Below, one piece after another: positions 42,142 to 51,555 of a stretch of 57,182 nucleotides of DNA. The translations under genes were made by a program, and so were the position numbers. Under the pieces are notes generated by a model, which ran no database searches, was not told the origin of the DNA, and saw only the letters and a program-made list of their open reading frames with translations. Origin of the DNA: an uncultured Eubacteriales bacterium (GTDB taxonomy: Bacteria; Bacillota; Clostridia; Lachnospirales; Lachnospiraceae). Position 1 is the first letter of the stretch. Each line of letters starts with the position of its first letter. Where the stretch lies: positions 1 to 57,182 of the forward strand of contig CASFID010000042.1 in NCBI GenBank assembly GCA_949294665.1. Direction: 5' to 3'.

Positions 42142-42291
42142 ATGGAACAATTTATAGTATTATCATTCGATGAAATGCAAGAGATTGATGGGGGCAAAGG
42201 TTTAAAATGGCTTCCTTTTCTTCAGCCGGCATATGATTTTTTGTGCGGAGTAGGATCAGGATTTATGGGTGCTCTTAAAAAGGATAAGTAG
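42142..42291 (+). CDS. Double-glycine-leader bacteriocin-like peptide (49 aa)
   Basis: ATG 42142, behind GGGAG, encodes MEQFIVLSFDEMQEIDGG, a class II leader, and a 31-residue mature peptide KGLKWLPFLQPAYDFLCGVG ending SGFMGALKKDK, with one Cys, Pro residues and a basic end. It is the first cargo gene of module 2. A substrate for the C39 exporter upstream. Confidence 0.75.
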   Translation: MEQFIVLSFDEMQEIDGGKGLKWLPFLQPAYDFLCGVGSGFMGALKKDK

Positions 42292-42303
42292 GAGGAGATT
42301 GGT

Positions 42304-42447
42304 ATGGAAGAAAAAAGATTTCTTGAAATGACAGAAAGCGAAATGCAGGAGGTTTCTGGCGGAGAAAGTGTATTTTACAAAATTGGGGAAGGGGTAGGTA
42401 CTGTTTTATACTACTTCTGTAAAGGATTGTCGGCCATAAAAGGCTAA
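42304..42447 (+). CDS. Double-glycine-leader bacteriocin-like peptide (47 aa)
   Basis: ATG 42304, behind AGGAGGAG, encodes MEEKRFLEMTESEMQEVSGG and a 27-residue mature peptide ESVFYKIGEGVGTVLYYFCK ending GLSAIKG, with a GxxxG-type core. With the preceding peptide, 12 bases upstream, it probably forms a two-peptide pair. Followed by the CPBP gene. Confidence 0.75.
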   Translation: MEEKRFLEMTESEMQEVSGGESVFYKIGEGVGTVLYYFCKGLSAIKG

Positions 42448-42532
42448 GAAAATGGCACAAAGAGGACTGGATTCCCTTTGTGCCGAAATATTAGTAGAAT
42501 GCGTCGGAAATAATAAAATATAGGAGCTTCAA

Positions 42533-43342
42533 ATGAAAATAATCCTAAAGCAGATGGTTATTTTATTTATAACTATGATTCCTGCAATGCTTATCAGCAT
42601 GGTAATGGGAATTCTTTGTAATTTGATAAATCTTCCGGAAGAACCAGCATATATGGCAAGTGCTAATATATATAGTATATTATGGCTGATTTTCTATAAA
42701 TGTAGTACGAATCATAGTAGGAAGATAAAACTAAATGAACTTGTGAATACGAGAAAATTACGCCCTATAGAATGGATTCGTTACTGTTTAATCGCATTAG
42801 GTGGATCTGTGATTTTTAGCTTATTTACTGAATGGATTATAGATGTTATCAATTGTTTATTTGGACAACAGGTTATAACATCCGGTTCTGTAGGAAGTCT
42901 TATAGAAAGTATTCCGTCATACTGGCTGATCTTGTGTGGGGTAATTATTGCGCCCATTATAGAAGAGATACTGTTTAGACAGATCCTTTTGGAAAATCTT
43001 CTCCCATATGGAACAGGAAAGGCTGTACTGCTGAGTGGAATATTATTTGGAATTATGCATCTGAATCTCGAACAATTGCTCTATTCGATATTTGTGGGAA
43101 CTATCTTTAGTGTGGTTGTTGTAAGAACAGGAAAAGTGAAATATGCAATTTATATGCATATGCTGACAAGTTTATTTGGCGGGGTGATTTTCCCAAGATT
43201 ATCTATAGAAGGAACGGCAATTATCGGCATCGGTTTGGTAGTGGGCGGTTTGGTTTCGGCAGGGATTGAAATTACAAAAAAGGATGGCGTCTGTATTTGC
43301 AGCATATTGATAAACAAGACAGCCGGGAATGATGAGGGATGA
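42533..43342 (+). CDS. CPBP-family intramembrane metalloprotease, probable bacteriocin immunity/processing
   Basis: A 269-residue membrane protein with about seven hydrophobic segments. The catalytic motifs are intact: EEILFR at residues 144-149, FGIMHLN with His176, and a third motif region near MHMLTSLF. CPBP proteins next to class II bacteriocin genes commonly protect the producer. AGGAGC precedes ATG 42533. It shares only the family with the CPBP protein at 1752; the sequences are clearly different. Its end overlaps the truncated LspA-like gene. Confidence 0.82.
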   Translation: MKIILKQMVILFITMIPAMLISMVMGILCNLINLPEEPAYMASANIYSILWLIFYKCSTNHSRKIKLNELVNTRKLRPIEWIRYCLIALGGSVIFSLFTEWIIDVINCLFGQQVITSGSVGSLIESIPSYWLILCGVIIAPIIEEILFRQILLENLLPYGTGKAVLLSGILFGIMHLNLEQLLYSIFVGTIFSVVVVRTGKVKYAIYMHMLTSLFGGVIFPRLSIEGTAIIGIGLVVGGLVSAGIEITKKDGVCICSILINKTAGNDEG

Positions 43343-43524
43343 AAGTATTGAATAAAAGAGAAAGTAAATTACTCGCACTGGTGATGATAGTTTTTTTGAC
43401 TGGCGTTCACATGCTTGTTGCGTTTATGCTGAATTACTATCATTATTCTGATCAAACCTGTTCCGGGAGCAGGGCGATTATTCATTTCCATCCCGAAATT
43501 AATGAAGCAGGGAGTTTTTTTAAA
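43324..43524. repeat. Repeat B, copy 2
   Basis: Copy of 40647-40845 with about one substitution per dozen bases. At 43521 it runs into repeat C copy 2 through a T/A-rich joint (TTTTTTTAAAATGACA). Confidence 0.85.
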
Positions 43525-43536
43525 ATGACATCGTAA
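43339..43536 (+). pseudogene. Truncated second copy of the LspA-like gene
   Basis: ATG 43339 encodes MKVLNKRESKLLALVMIVF… identical in plan to the protein at 40662 up to NEAGSF, then stops after FKMTS. The catalytic two thirds are missing, deleted between the B and C repeats. The ATG overlaps the CPBP stop. It can encode at most one membrane helix and an extracytoplasmic loop. Confidence 0.85.
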
Positions 43537-43941
43537 AGCAGGGATTCCCGGAGCTGTAAGTCTCCGGGGATATCCCTGGTTTGCTGTGGTCAGGCCTTTT
43601 TAGCCCGTCTTTCTTCCAGATCTTTCTGGATCTTCGGGTATATTTTATCAATATTTGCGTTCAGCAGGATGATCAGTCCGATCGCGGTAACAATAAGCGG
43701 AACGTAAGTGTAAAGTGCCTTGATGGACTCAAGAGCGCTGGCTGTCTTAACTGCTTCGGTTCCTACATAGTTTCCGAGAGCGAGCCCCCATCCGACAATT
43801 GCGGAGCCAAGTCCGGTGCCGACTTTCATGCCAAAGCTGGTAGCGCTGTATGTAAGACCTTCGTTCCGCACGCCGGTTTTCCATTCGCCATAGTCGGCTA
43901 CATCTGCTACCATGGCGAAGATTCCGGCGGAGTTCGGTATG
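43521..43941. repeat. Repeat C, copy 2 (inside the intact transporter locus)
   Basis: Corresponds to 41437-41858. It contains the transporter's terminator (about 43539-43581) and the codons for its last ~115 residues. Confidence 0.9.
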
Positions 43942-44927
43942 TGTCCGATCCCTCTTATCGCAAGTCCGAGGAGAACCATCGGGAAGCTTGTCGGGGCGAT
44001 CAGTATGATAGCGTATCCGGCGATCTCCAGAATGTATCCGACTACCATACATTTCCACTTTCCGAATTTTCCGGCCAGAGTCGGGAAGACAAAAAGTCCG
44101 ATCATGATGGGGATATAGTTGGCAAGTGTCATTGTCCCAAAAAGTCCGTCATTACCCAGAAAGTCTTTTGCAAAGTAAATGCCGACTCCGCCGGTCAGAC
44201 CCATTGCGGTAAAGTTGACGACAAACAAAAGTGCGACCAGAATGAAGTATTTGTTTTGGAACAGGAGTCGGAAAGATTCAAGGACACTGACAGAACTGTC
44301 ACTGCCATCTGTCTCTTCTGTGTTGCGTTCTTTTGTTCCGAAAAATGTGATCAGAAGACAGATCATTCCTGCAATGCCGAATATAACTGACATTCCGGTC
44401 CATCCGAACTCGTCTACCATTGGGGTTGTCACATAGGAAATCAGGATCATTACGGCATACACAAGAATATAACGGATGGAAGTCATGCTGGTCCGGTCGT
44501 CCTGCCGGCCTGTGATCAGGGACAGCAGTGTAGAGTAGGCGAGGTTACACGCAGTATAGATAAAGACGGCCAGTATGATATAGGTAACGGCTGCGTATAC
44601 GATCTTCCCGTTATCGGACAGACCGGATGGAACACTGAAAAGCAGGATCAGTCCGATCGCCATCAGGGGCGCTGTCCAGAGAACCCAGGGCCTTGCTTTG
44701 CCCCAGCGTGTATGGGTACGGTCAATGATCGCGCCCATTCCCAGATCAGAGAAACCGTCCAGGATACGGGTGATCAACATGATAGTCCCGACTACGCCTG
44801 CCGCGATCCCGACACTGTCGGTGTAATACATCGTCAGGAAAGAGCCGACGACAGTCCAGATAAAGTTACATCCAACATCTCCCAGGGCAAAAGCCAGTTT
44901 TTCTCTGAGTTTTACTTTATAATTCAT
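43590..44927 (-). CDS. GPH-family glycoside:cation symporter (MelB-like)
   Basis: A 445-residue twelve-helix transporter. The N-terminal part has the GPH pattern FALGDVGCNFIW, the signature loop MGAIIDRTHTRWGKARPW and later FGTKERN. Substrate is probably a beta-glucoside or its aglycone-bearing relatives, because the gene is co-transcribed with the GH3 glycosidase (four-base overlap at 44924-44927) under an AraC-type regulator. TTTCCTCC on the plus strand gives a strong ribosome binding site for ATG 44927. Its 3' end is duplicated at 41437-41858. Confidence 0.92.
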   Translation of the reverse strand: MNYKVKLREKLAFALGDVGCNFIWTVVGSFLTMYYTDSVGIAAGVVGTIMLITRILDGFSDLGMGAIIDRTHTRWGKARPWVLWTAPLMAIGLILLFSVPSGLSDNGKIVYAAVTYIILAVFIYTACNLAYSTLLSLITGRQDDRTSMTSIRYILVYAVMILISYVTTPMVDEFGWTGMSVIFGIAGMICLLITFFGTKERNTEETDGSDSSVSVLESFRLLFQNKYFILVALLFVVNFTAMGLTGGVGIYFAKDFLGNDGLFGTMTLANYIPIMIGLFVFPTLAGKFGKWKCMVVGYILEIAGYAIILIAPTSFPMVLLGLAIRGIGHIPNSAGIFAMVADVADYGEWKTGVRNEGLTYSATSFGMKVGTGLGSAIVGWGLALGNYVGTEAVKTASALESIKALYTYVPLIVTAIGLIILLNANIDKIYPKIQKDLEERRAKKA

Positions 44928-47002
44928 TTGTTTTCCTCCTTCACAGTTACGGTTCCCATGACCAGATCTTTTTCATCCGAACTGGAACCAAGATACACCT
45001 CGTACTCTATTTCCTCAAGCTCGAATTGGCGGGTTTTCGGATCATACCATTTCAGTTCGTCAAACGGACATCTGATCGTGATCCGTTTTTCCTCTCCGGG
45101 ATCGAGCGTTATGCGCTGAAAGCCTTTTAAAGATTTTACAGGCCGGTCAACGGATGAATTGCGGAATCCGATATACAGTTGGACCACTTCGGCGCCTCTG
45201 CGGGAACCGGTATTTATTATGCTGCATGACGCGGCAATGGCTTCGTTGTCTGCGCTAAAAGCGGCGTCCCTGATATCGAAAGTCGTGTAGGACAGCCCAA
45301 AACCATAGGGGAAGGACGGGCGTATCCCTTCTTTGTCCAGCTTTTCATATCCGTGGTAATATTCGTAAAACTGAGCGTCTGTTTCCCATTCCACATGGGG
45401 CAGATCGTTTTGTGATACAGGGATCACAAATGGCAGTTTCCCGCTTGGGTTTACGTCTCCGAACAGAATTTCGCCAATGGCGGTCCCGCCTTCCATTCCC
45501 GGATAGTAAGCCATCAGGATGGCTCCTGCACTGTCCTGCCATTCCGAGGTCGTGATCGTGCTTCCGCCGATCATCACAACAATGGTGCGGGGGTTGACGG
45601 CACCTGTCTCCTGGATGAGACGGATATCGTTTTTGTGAAGTCCCAGATCGTACCTGTCGCCGCCCCGTGCTCCGGTGTAAGTCTCATCGGAATTCTGTGT
45701 GGTATATTCACCTTCATCGTTATAATTGTATCCGGCGATGATGACGACTGCGTCTGCGGAGACGGCCAGTTCCTTTGCGTGTGCCAGGTTTTCTCCGTCG
45801 TAGAAGATCACCTCACTGCCGGAAGCGGCGGCGCTGATCCCATTGAGCGGAGTTGTGTTATATGGCGGAAATACCTGACTGGAACCGTGATCGCCCAGAT
45901 TATCCGCGTTTGCGAGATTTCCCATGACTACAAGGCGCTTTGTGTGTTTCCTATCCAATGGGAGAAGTGCGTTTTTATTTTGCAGCAAGGTGATCCCTTC
46001 TCTTGCGGACTGAAGCGCAAGAGCGATGTGCTCTTTACATCCGATCACAGATTCAGGATATTTGTGACTGCCTGCGTCGCGGAAGCTTATCATAGTGCGT
46101 ATGATGCGCAGAGCAGCATCGTTGATCTTTCTTTCGGGAACTTTGCCAGACATGACCGCCTGGACCAGCTTATCTCCAAAATAGGTAGTGCCGCTCATCT
46201 CGATATTCTGGCCGCCATTGGCTGCTTCTACAGTATCACGTATTCCGGAGCCGAAATCGCTCATCACAAAACCGTCAAAACCCCATTCATCTTTCAGCAC
46301 CTGGTTTAAAAGGTAGTCATTATGTCCGCAGTAGGTTCCTTTATACTTATTATAGGAACTCATAACAGCGGCTGCTCCCCGGTCTATGCATTTTTTGAAG
46401 TGAGCCAGGAAGACCTCTCTTTCTGTGCGGGGTGAGCAGTCCACATCGACAGTGAATCTTGAAATTTCCATTTGATTGAAAGCAAAATGCTTCAGGCATG
46501 CAATGACGTTTTCGTTCTGGACGCCTTCCACGATCGCGCTTCCCATCTCTCCCATGTGGAATGAATCTTCCCCATATGTTTCCTGGCTTCGTCCCCATCC
46601 GGGATTATATGGAAGGTTCAGGCATACGCCTCCAAAGAAATTCCCGCCGTAGGCACGGATCTCCCGTCCGATCGCCTCGCCGATCTTTTCTTCCAGTTCG
46701 GTATCAAAAGAAGCGCCGCGGAGCATGGCGACAGGAAAACATGTACTTTTCCCCGTTCCGCATACGACTCCCCGGGATCCGTCGCAGAACAAGACGGGCG
46801 GAACGTGATATTCCGGCAGCCCTCCTGCGCTGCAGGGAACATGATTATAATGTTTCTCGGGAGACATACGCGCCTCAGCAAGAATTTTATCAAGTGGCAT
46901 GTCGCCGCTCATAAGAGATACTTTTTCTTCCAAAGTAAGCTGGTCAACGATAGATTGAGCTTCCTCTGTGTGTTTTAATCGATATTCTCTGTCACAAATC
47001 AT
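44924..47002 (-). CDS. Glycoside hydrolase family 3 beta-glucosidase
   Basis: A 692-residue cytosolic enzyme without signal peptide. The GH3 N-terminal barrel shows LTLEEKVSLMSG, the KHF-Q motif as LKHFAFNQME and the nucleophile Asp in GFDGFVMSDFGSG near residue 247. The C-terminal domains include GITLLQNKNALLPL, a VVIIAGYN-type acid/base region and a fibronectin-III-like end (GFGLSYTTFDI…). It retains beta-linked sugars, most often glucosides. The entry MICDREYRLKHTEEA begins five bases after the AraC gene stop. Confidence 0.93.
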   Translation of the reverse strand: MICDREYRLKHTEEAQSIVDQLTLEEKVSLMSGDMPLDKILAEARMSPEKHYNHVPCSAGGLPEYHVPPVLFCDGSRGVVCGTGKSTCFPVAMLRGASFDTELEEKIGEAIGREIRAYGGNFFGGVCLNLPYNPGWGRSQETYGEDSFHMGEMGSAIVEGVQNENVIACLKHFAFNQMEISRFTVDVDCSPRTEREVFLAHFKKCIDRGAAAVMSSYNKYKGTYCGHNDYLLNQVLKDEWGFDGFVMSDFGSGIRDTVEAANGGQNIEMSGTTYFGDKLVQAVMSGKVPERKINDAALRIIRTMISFRDAGSHKYPESVIGCKEHIALALQSAREGITLLQNKNALLPLDRKHTKRLVVMGNLANADNLGDHGSSQVFPPYNTTPLNGISAAASGSEVIFYDGENLAHAKELAVSADAVVIIAGYNYNDEGEYTTQNSDETYTGARGGDRYDLGLHKNDIRLIQETGAVNPRTIVVMIGGSTITTSEWQDSAGAILMAYYPGMEGGTAIGEILFGDVNPSGKLPFVIPVSQNDLPHVEWETDAQFYEYYHGYEKLDKEGIRPSFPYGFGLSYTTFDIRDAAFSADNEAIAASCSIINTGSRRGAEVVQLYIGFRNSSVDRPVKSLKGFQRITLDPGEEKRITIRCPFDELKWYDPKTRQFELEEIEYEVYLGSSSDEKDLVMGTVTVKEENK

Positions 47003-47006
47003 ATGG

Positions 47007-47924
47007 TTAAACCTCGTTTGAATATTTTTTCAGTAACTGTCTCGCCTCGTCAAAGTGATAAGGAAGATATCCCTTGACGTTCAGATCCAGCGATCTTTCC
47101 ATACTCCTCTTCTGATAGTCTCCGGGGGTAATGCCTGTCTCCTGCCGGAATACCCGGTAGAAAGTGTTCTCGGCATTAAAACCGCATTGCGCGGCGATGT
47201 AAGGAATGGAGCAGGTTGTGGATCTGAGCATATTTGCCGCGATGTTGATCCTGTGTTCCAGCACAAACTGCTTTGGGGACTTCCCCGTATATTTTTTCAT
47301 AAACCGATATAATGTCTTCTCTCCGATCCCCAGTTCTTTACGCACATCTTCAAGAACTGTCTGCCTGCAGCAGTTTTCCTGAAGATATTCAATGATCTTC
47401 ATAAAAAGGTCCACGTCGCCAAAAGAGTTCAGAGCGGCTTTCTGATAGACATCGTAAACCGAAAAGTCGATCAGATCGGCCAAAAGCGTGTAAACGCAGG
47501 CGCTGATCCGATATCGGTTAGGTCTTGTCAGGAGTGATTCATAGCCCGCTCTCGCAAGCGTCCGCCGGTAATGGATGTATCCGTTCCGGGGCGCTCGTTC
47601 CTCATCCTGGCTGTTCATATAAAAATAGAAGAAACCGCTTCTCAGATCACTGAACATTTTTTCCGAAATCTGAAGAAACAGACAGAGATTCTCTTCCTGT
47701 GTCTGCCTTAGGGCATGCACAACCTGGGAGTTGATGAGGACAAAATCTCCCGCATTGAGTAAAAGTTTGTTTGCGTTTTCAACGATCTCAAGAGAGCCCT
47801 TGAGGACAAGGATAAACTCATAGTCATAATGCCAGTGAAAACCGGAGTAATCAATAGAGGCGGTAAACAGTTTGATCCTGTTCTCGCTGTCGTGCTGGAT
47901 CGATTCATAAATATATGCGCACAT
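47007..47924 (-). CDS. AraC-family transcriptional regulator
   Basis: A 305-residue activator. Residues ~20-110 form a cupin-like sensing domain (HWHYDYEFILVLKGSLEI, AGDFVLINSQVVHAL). Residues ~200-290 contain two HTH motifs (EKTLYRFMKKYTGKSPKQFV and IPYIAAQCGFNAENTFYRVF followed by RQETGITPGDY). It heads the minus-strand GH3-transporter operon and is expected to activate it in response to the glycoside. ATG 47924 is preceded by a weak ribosome binding site. Confidence 0.92.
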   Translation of the reverse strand: MCAYIYESIQHDSENRIKLFTASIDYSGFHWHYDYEFILVLKGSLEIVENANKLLLNAGDFVLINSQVVHALRQTQEENLCLFLQISEKMFSDLRSGFFYFYMNSQDEERAPRNGYIHYRRTLARAGYESLLTRPNRYRISACVYTLLADLIDFSVYDVYQKAALNSFGDVDLFMKIIEYLQENCCRQTVLEDVRKELGIGEKTLYRFMKKYTGKSPKQFVLEHRINIAANMLRSTTCSIPYIAAQCGFNAENTFYRVFRQETGITPGDYQKRSMERSLDLNVKGYLPYHFDEARQLLKKYSNEV

Positions 47925-48176
47925 TGTATCACCACTTTTGAACCTGGAAGCCGGAGTCTGGAACCCAGAGAACTGTCAGCTTCTTTGGCTCCATATTAAT
48001 TAATATATGAATATTGTATTATGCTTCTAAAGAAAATGGTCTCAATTCCGGTCAATCCATTCCCATTTTCGGACAACTTGCCGGATATGTAGAAAACCAG
48101 TGCTTTATTTTATTCTTCGTGCGACGTGAATAACAATGATTGTACTAAAAAAAATACAATATTTATTAAAAACCTC
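47925..48176. other. AT-rich divergent intergenic region
   Basis: Between the AraC gene and the ribosomal promoter. It holds AT-rich DNA (ATTAATTAATATATG near 47995-48010) in which the minus-strand operon promoter must lie. I see no gene and no clear terminator or repeat. Confidence 0.5.
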
Positions 48177-48205
48177 TTGAAATAAATTCCACCATCCGAT
48201 ATACT
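48177..48205 (+). promoter_or_regulatory. Promoter of the S10 ribosomal protein operon
   Basis: TTGAAA (48177-48182), 17 bases, TATACT (48200-48205). An AT-rich tract (48140-48175) upstream could be an UP element, as expected for a strongly expressed operon. Confidence 0.75.
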
Positions 48206-48486
48206 AAAACAGCTGTGACATGATAGCGATGAAGCGCGAGGTTGCTGCCAAAAGCAAAAACATAAGCAATGGCAGGTTTTCCGTGGAGCGAATGTCAAGT
48301 TAAGAAACTGGCGACAAGTCACTGTACGAATCACAACAGTATCTCGTTTTTGCGCGCAGAAACAGCCTGCCGCATGAGTTGGAAAAGCGAGAGCGCCGTG
48401 TATGTTTCTCACGACACACACGGGAGAGTGTACAGTCACCGCTTGTCGTACTGAGTTATAAGTACGAAAAGGAGGCGACTTTTTTT
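48206..48486 (+). promoter_or_regulatory. Long untranslated leader of the S10 operon
   Basis: About 280 bases between the promoter and the rpsJ start, with no convincing ORF. Its length and several GC-rich pairing stretches (e.g. GAAGCGCGAG near 48231 and GAGAGCGCCG near 48389) suggest structured RNA. Autoregulation of S10 operons by L4 through the leader is known in gamma-proteobacteria; here a comparable role is inference. The ribosome binding site AAAAGGAGG for rpsJ is at about 48467-48475. Confidence 0.5.
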
Positions 48487-48804
48487 ATGGCAAGTCAAGT
48501 AATGAGAATCACACTGAAAGCGTATGATCACCAGCTGGTTGATGCATCCGCAAAGAAAATCATCGAAACTGTAAAAAAGAACGGTTCACAGGTGAGCGGA
48601 CCGGTGCCGCTGCCGACTAAGAAAGAGGTAGTGACAATCTTAAGAGCGGTACACAAGTACAAAGACTCCAGAGAGCAGTTCGAGCAGAGAACTCATAAAA
48701 GACTGATCGATATCATCACACCGACACAGAAGACGGTTGATGCGCTTTCCAGACTGGAAATGCCGGCTGGTGTGTACATTGATATCAAAATGAAGTCCAA
48801 ATAA
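48487..48804 (+). CDS. rpsJ: 30S ribosomal protein S10
   Basis: 105 residues beginning [20 protein letters not shown]. The conserved [15 protein letters not shown] loop and the C-terminal [14 protein letters not shown] are present. S10 sits in the 30S head and doubles as NusE in transcription antitermination. ATG 48487 lies ten bases after AAGGAGG; the frame is open upstream through the leader but that part is untranslated. First gene of the operon. Confidence 0.97.
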   Translation: MASQVMRITLKAYDHQLVDASAKKIIETVKKNGSQVSGPVPLPTKKEVVTILRAVHKYKDSREQFEQRTHKRLIDIITPTQKTVDALSRLEMPAGVYIDIKMKSK

Positions 48805-48851
48805 TACGGACAGCTACATTATTAAGGCAGTAACGTCCTAACATTTAGGAT

Positions 48852-48867
48852 GAGCGCGCAAGCGCTC
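48852..48867 (+). repeat. GNRA-capped hairpin before rplC
   Basis: GAGCGC (48852-48857), tetraloop GCAA, GCGCTC (48862-48867). A second hairpin TCCTAA/TTAGGA lies just upstream (about 48835-48850). Both sit in the rpsJ-rplC gap, directly ahead of the rplC ribosome binding site, where a ribosomal-protein repressor could act. Confidence 0.55.
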
Positions 48868-48894
48868 CGCTGTAAATCACAGGAGGTATTCATA

Positions 48895-49578
48895 ATGAAG
48901 AAAGCTATTTTGGCTACAAAAGTTGGAATGACTCAGATCTTCAACGCAGAAGACGGAGTGCTGATTCCGGTAACTGTTCTGCAGGCCGGACCGTGTGTGG
49001 TGACACAGGTCAAGACAGTCGAGAATGACGGCTACAGCGCTGTACAGGTTGGCTTTGTTGACAAGAAAGAGAAGATCGTCACAAAAGACAACAGCGGCAA
49101 GAAAGCGATCGCACACAGAAATGGTGTGACAAAAGCTGAGAAAGGCCACTTTGACAAAGCAGGCGTATCCGGAAAGAGATATGTAAAAGAGTTCAGATTT
49201 GACAATGCAGAGGAATATGCTCTGGCTCAGGAGATCAAAGCTGACATTTTCGCAGAAGGCGATCACATTGATGCAACGGCAATCTCCAAAGGTAAAGGTT
49301 TCCAGGGTGCGATCAAGCGCCACGGACAGAGCAGAGGACCTATGACACACGGTTCCAAGTTCCATCGTCACGCTGGTTCTAACGGTGCTGCATCTGATCC
49401 GAGCAAGGTATTCAAAGGAAAGAAAATGCCTGGACAGATGGGTAACAAGAAGATCACAGTTCAGAATCTCGAGGTCGTAAGAGTTGACGCAGAGAACAAC
49501 CTTCTCCTTGTAAAAGGTTCTGTACCGGGACCGAAGAAATGCCTCGTAACGATCAAAGAATCCGTTAAGAGCTTATAA
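48895..49578 (+). CDS. rplC: 50S ribosomal protein L3
   Basis: 227 residues from ATG 48895 ([16 protein letters not shown]), with CAGGAGG upstream; the longer open frame from 48850 runs through the hairpins and is not used. The conserved [22 protein letters not shown] loop region, which reaches the peptidyl transferase centre, is present. L3 is one of the first proteins to bind 23S rRNA. Confidence 0.97.
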   Translation: MKKAILATKVGMTQIFNAEDGVLIPVTVLQAGPCVVTQVKTVENDGYSAVQVGFVDKKEKIVTKDNSGKKAIAHRNGVTKAEKGHFDKAGVSGKRYVKEFRFDNAEEYALAQEIKADIFAEGDHIDATAISKGKGFQGAIKRHGQSRGPMTHGSKFHRHAGSNGAASDPSKVFKGKKMPGQMGNKKITVQNLEVVRVDAENNLLLVKGSVPGPKKCLVTIKESVKSL

Positions 49579-49608
49579 GGGTGACAATAAGAAAGGAGGA
49601 ACACACAG

Positions 49609-50229
49609 ATGGCAAAAGTATCTGTTTACAATATCGAAGGTAAAGAAGTTGATACCATCGAACTGAATGATGCTGTATTCGGTGTTGAGGTAAACGAGCA
49701 CCTGGTACACATGGCAGTTGTAAATCAGCTTGCAAACAATCGTCAGGGAACACAGAAAGCTAAGACACGTTCTGAAGTTTCCGGCGGTGGAAGAAAACCG
49801 TGGAGACAGAAAGGAACAGGTCACGCAAGACAGGGTTCAACAAGAGCTCCGCAGTGGACAGGCGGCGGCGTAGTATTCGCACCGGTTCCGAGAGACTACT
49901 CTTTCAAGATGAACAAGAAAGAGAAGAGAGCGGCTCTCAAGTCTGCCCTTACTTCCAGAGTAGAAGAGAACAAGTTTATCGTAGTTGACGAACTGAAATT
50001 CGACGAGATCAAGACAAAGAACTTCCAGAACGTTCTGAACAACCTGAACGTAAGCAAAGCTCTTGTAGTGCTGGAAGATGGCAATACAAACGCACAGATC
50101 TCCGCAAAGAATATCCCGGACGTCAAGACGGCTGGTACGAATTCGATCAACGTATATGACGTTCTGAAATACAACACAGTTATCGCAACGAAAGCTGCTG
50201 TTGCTGCAATCGAGGAGGTGTACGCATAA
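49609..50229 (+). CDS. rplD: 50S ribosomal protein L4
   Basis: 206 residues, [20 protein letters not shown]. The exit-tunnel loop [19 protein letters not shown] near residues 60-80 is intact. L4 is a 23S rRNA-binding early assembly protein and in some bacteria the repressor of its own operon. AAGGAGG lies before ATG 49609. Its stop codon shares one base with the rplW start. Confidence 0.97.
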   Translation: MAKVSVYNIEGKEVDTIELNDAVFGVEVNEHLVHMAVVNQLANNRQGTQKAKTRSEVSGGGRKPWRQKGTGHARQGSTRAPQWTGGGVVFAPVPRDYSFKMNKKEKRAALKSALTSRVEENKFIVVDELKFDEIKTKNFQNVLNNLNVSKALVVLEDGNTNAQISAKNIPDVKTAGTNSINVYDVLKYNTVIATKAAVAAIEEVYA

Positions 50230-50528
50230 TGGCAAACATTCAGTATTATGATGTAATCCTTAAACCGGTCATCACAGAGAAGAGCATGGATCTGATGGCT
50301 GACAAGAAATATACATTCCTTGTACACACAGACGCTACAAAGAATCAGATCAAAGAAGCTGTTGAGAAAATGTTCGAGGGAACAAAGGTAAAGAGCGTCA
50401 ACACAATGAATCTTGAAGGGAAGAACAAGAGACGCGGTATGACATTCGGAAAGACAGCGAAGACAAAGAAAGCGATCGTACAGCTTACAGAGGACAGCAA
50501 AGACATCGAAATATTCGAAGGGCTGTAA
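50229..50528 (+). CDS. rplW: 50S ribosomal protein L23
   Basis: 99 residues, [40 protein letters not shown] and the basic NMEGK-type loop ([10 protein letters not shown]) are typical. L23 lines the tunnel exit and docks trigger factor and SRP. TAATG overlap with rplD gives tight coupling. The following gap carries tandem hairpins. Confidence 0.97.
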   Translation: MANIQYYDVILKPVITEKSMDLMADKKYTFLVHTDATKNQIKEAVEKMFEGTKVKSVNTMNLEGKNKRRGMTFGKTAKTKKAIVQLTEDSKDIEIFEGL

Positions 50529-50547
50529 AACAAGGAAACACCACGGT

Positions 50548-50624
50548 CACTAAGCTCGAAAAAACCTCGCTAAGTGAGCCGGGTGTAGTTTCGCACTAAG
50601 CTCGGGGAATACCTTGCTAAGTGC
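50548..50624. repeat. Tandem CTTAGCGAG-type hairpins in the rplW-rplB gap
   Basis: CACTAAGC/GCTAAGTG (50548-50555/50569-50576) and GCACTAAGC/GCTAAGTGC (50593-50601/50616-50624) are two similar imperfect hairpins with one central mismatch each. The same element in the opposite sense occurs at 53556-53637, and relatives at 55422-55529 and 55971-56060. The 158-base gap holds no gene. Confidence 0.7.
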
Positions 50625-50686
50625 TCAATCTAAACGGTGCAAATCCGTGAAACGAATAATTAGAGCAAACGAAAGGAGAGAAAGTA

Positions 50687-51529
50687 ATGGGAATCAAAAC
50701 TTATAACCCATATACACCTTCCAGAAGACAGATGACAGGTTCTGATTTCTCTGAGATCACAAAGACAACTCCTGAGAAATCCCTCCTGGATTCCAAGAAA
50801 AGAAAAGCAGGCCGCAACGCGCAGGGTAAGATCACTGTAAGACACCGTGGCGGCGGAGCTAAGAAGAAATATAGAATCGTAGACTTCAAGAGAAAGAAAG
50901 ACGGAATTCCGGCAACTGTGATCGGTATCGAGTACGATCCGAACAGAAGCGCCAACATCGCACTGATCTGCTACGCAGACGGCGAGAAGGCATACATTCT
51001 TGCTCCTGAAGGACTGACAGACGGTATGACCGTTATGAACGGACCGGAAGCAGAGGTAAGAGTAGGAAACTGCCTGCCGCTCTCTGAGATCCCGGTTGGT
51101 ACACAGATCCACAACATCGAGCTCTATCCTGGAAAAGGCGGACAGCTTGTACGTTCTGCCGGAAACAGCGCACAGCTCATGGCGAAAGAAGGAAAATATG
51201 CAACACTGAGACTTCCGTCAGGTGAGATGAGAATGGTTCCGATCATCTGCCGCGCATCCATAGGTGTGGTAGGAAACGGAGAGCACAACCTGATCAACAT
51301 TGGAAAAGCCGGACGTAAGCGTCACATGGGTATCCGCCCGACAGTCCGCGGTTCTGTTATGAACCCGAACGACCATCCGCACGGCGGTGGTGAGGGTAAG
51401 ACCGGTATCGGCCGCCCGGGCCCGTGTACACCGTGGGGTAAACCGGCGCTTGGTCTTAAGACCCGCAAGAAGAAAAAAGCTTCCAATAAGCTGATCGTAA
51501 GAAGAAGAGATGGAAAAGCGATTAAATAA
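50687..51529 (+). CDS. rplB: 50S ribosomal protein L2
   Basis: 280 residues, [20 protein letters not shown]. The conserved peptidyl-transferase-proximal segment [17 protein letters not shown] with the essential His is near residues 220-237, followed by [18 protein letters not shown]2 helps join subunits. AAAGGAGAG precedes ATG 50687. Confidence 0.97.
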   Translation: MGIKTYNPYTPSRRQMTGSDFSEITKTTPEKSLLDSKKRKAGRNAQGKITVRHRGGGAKKKYRIVDFKRKKDGIPATVIGIEYDPNRSANIALICYADGEKAYILAPEGLTDGMTVMNGPEAEVRVGNCLPLSEIPVGTQIHNIELYPGKGGQLVRSAGNSAQLMAKEGKYATLRLPSGEMRMVPIICRASIGVVGNGEHNLINIGKAGRKRHMGIRPTVRGSVMNPNDHPHGGGEGKTGIGRPGPCTPWGKPALGLKTRKKKKASNKLIVRRRDGKAIK

Positions 51530-51555
51530 TCAGATTCACAAGGAGGTTAGAACCT

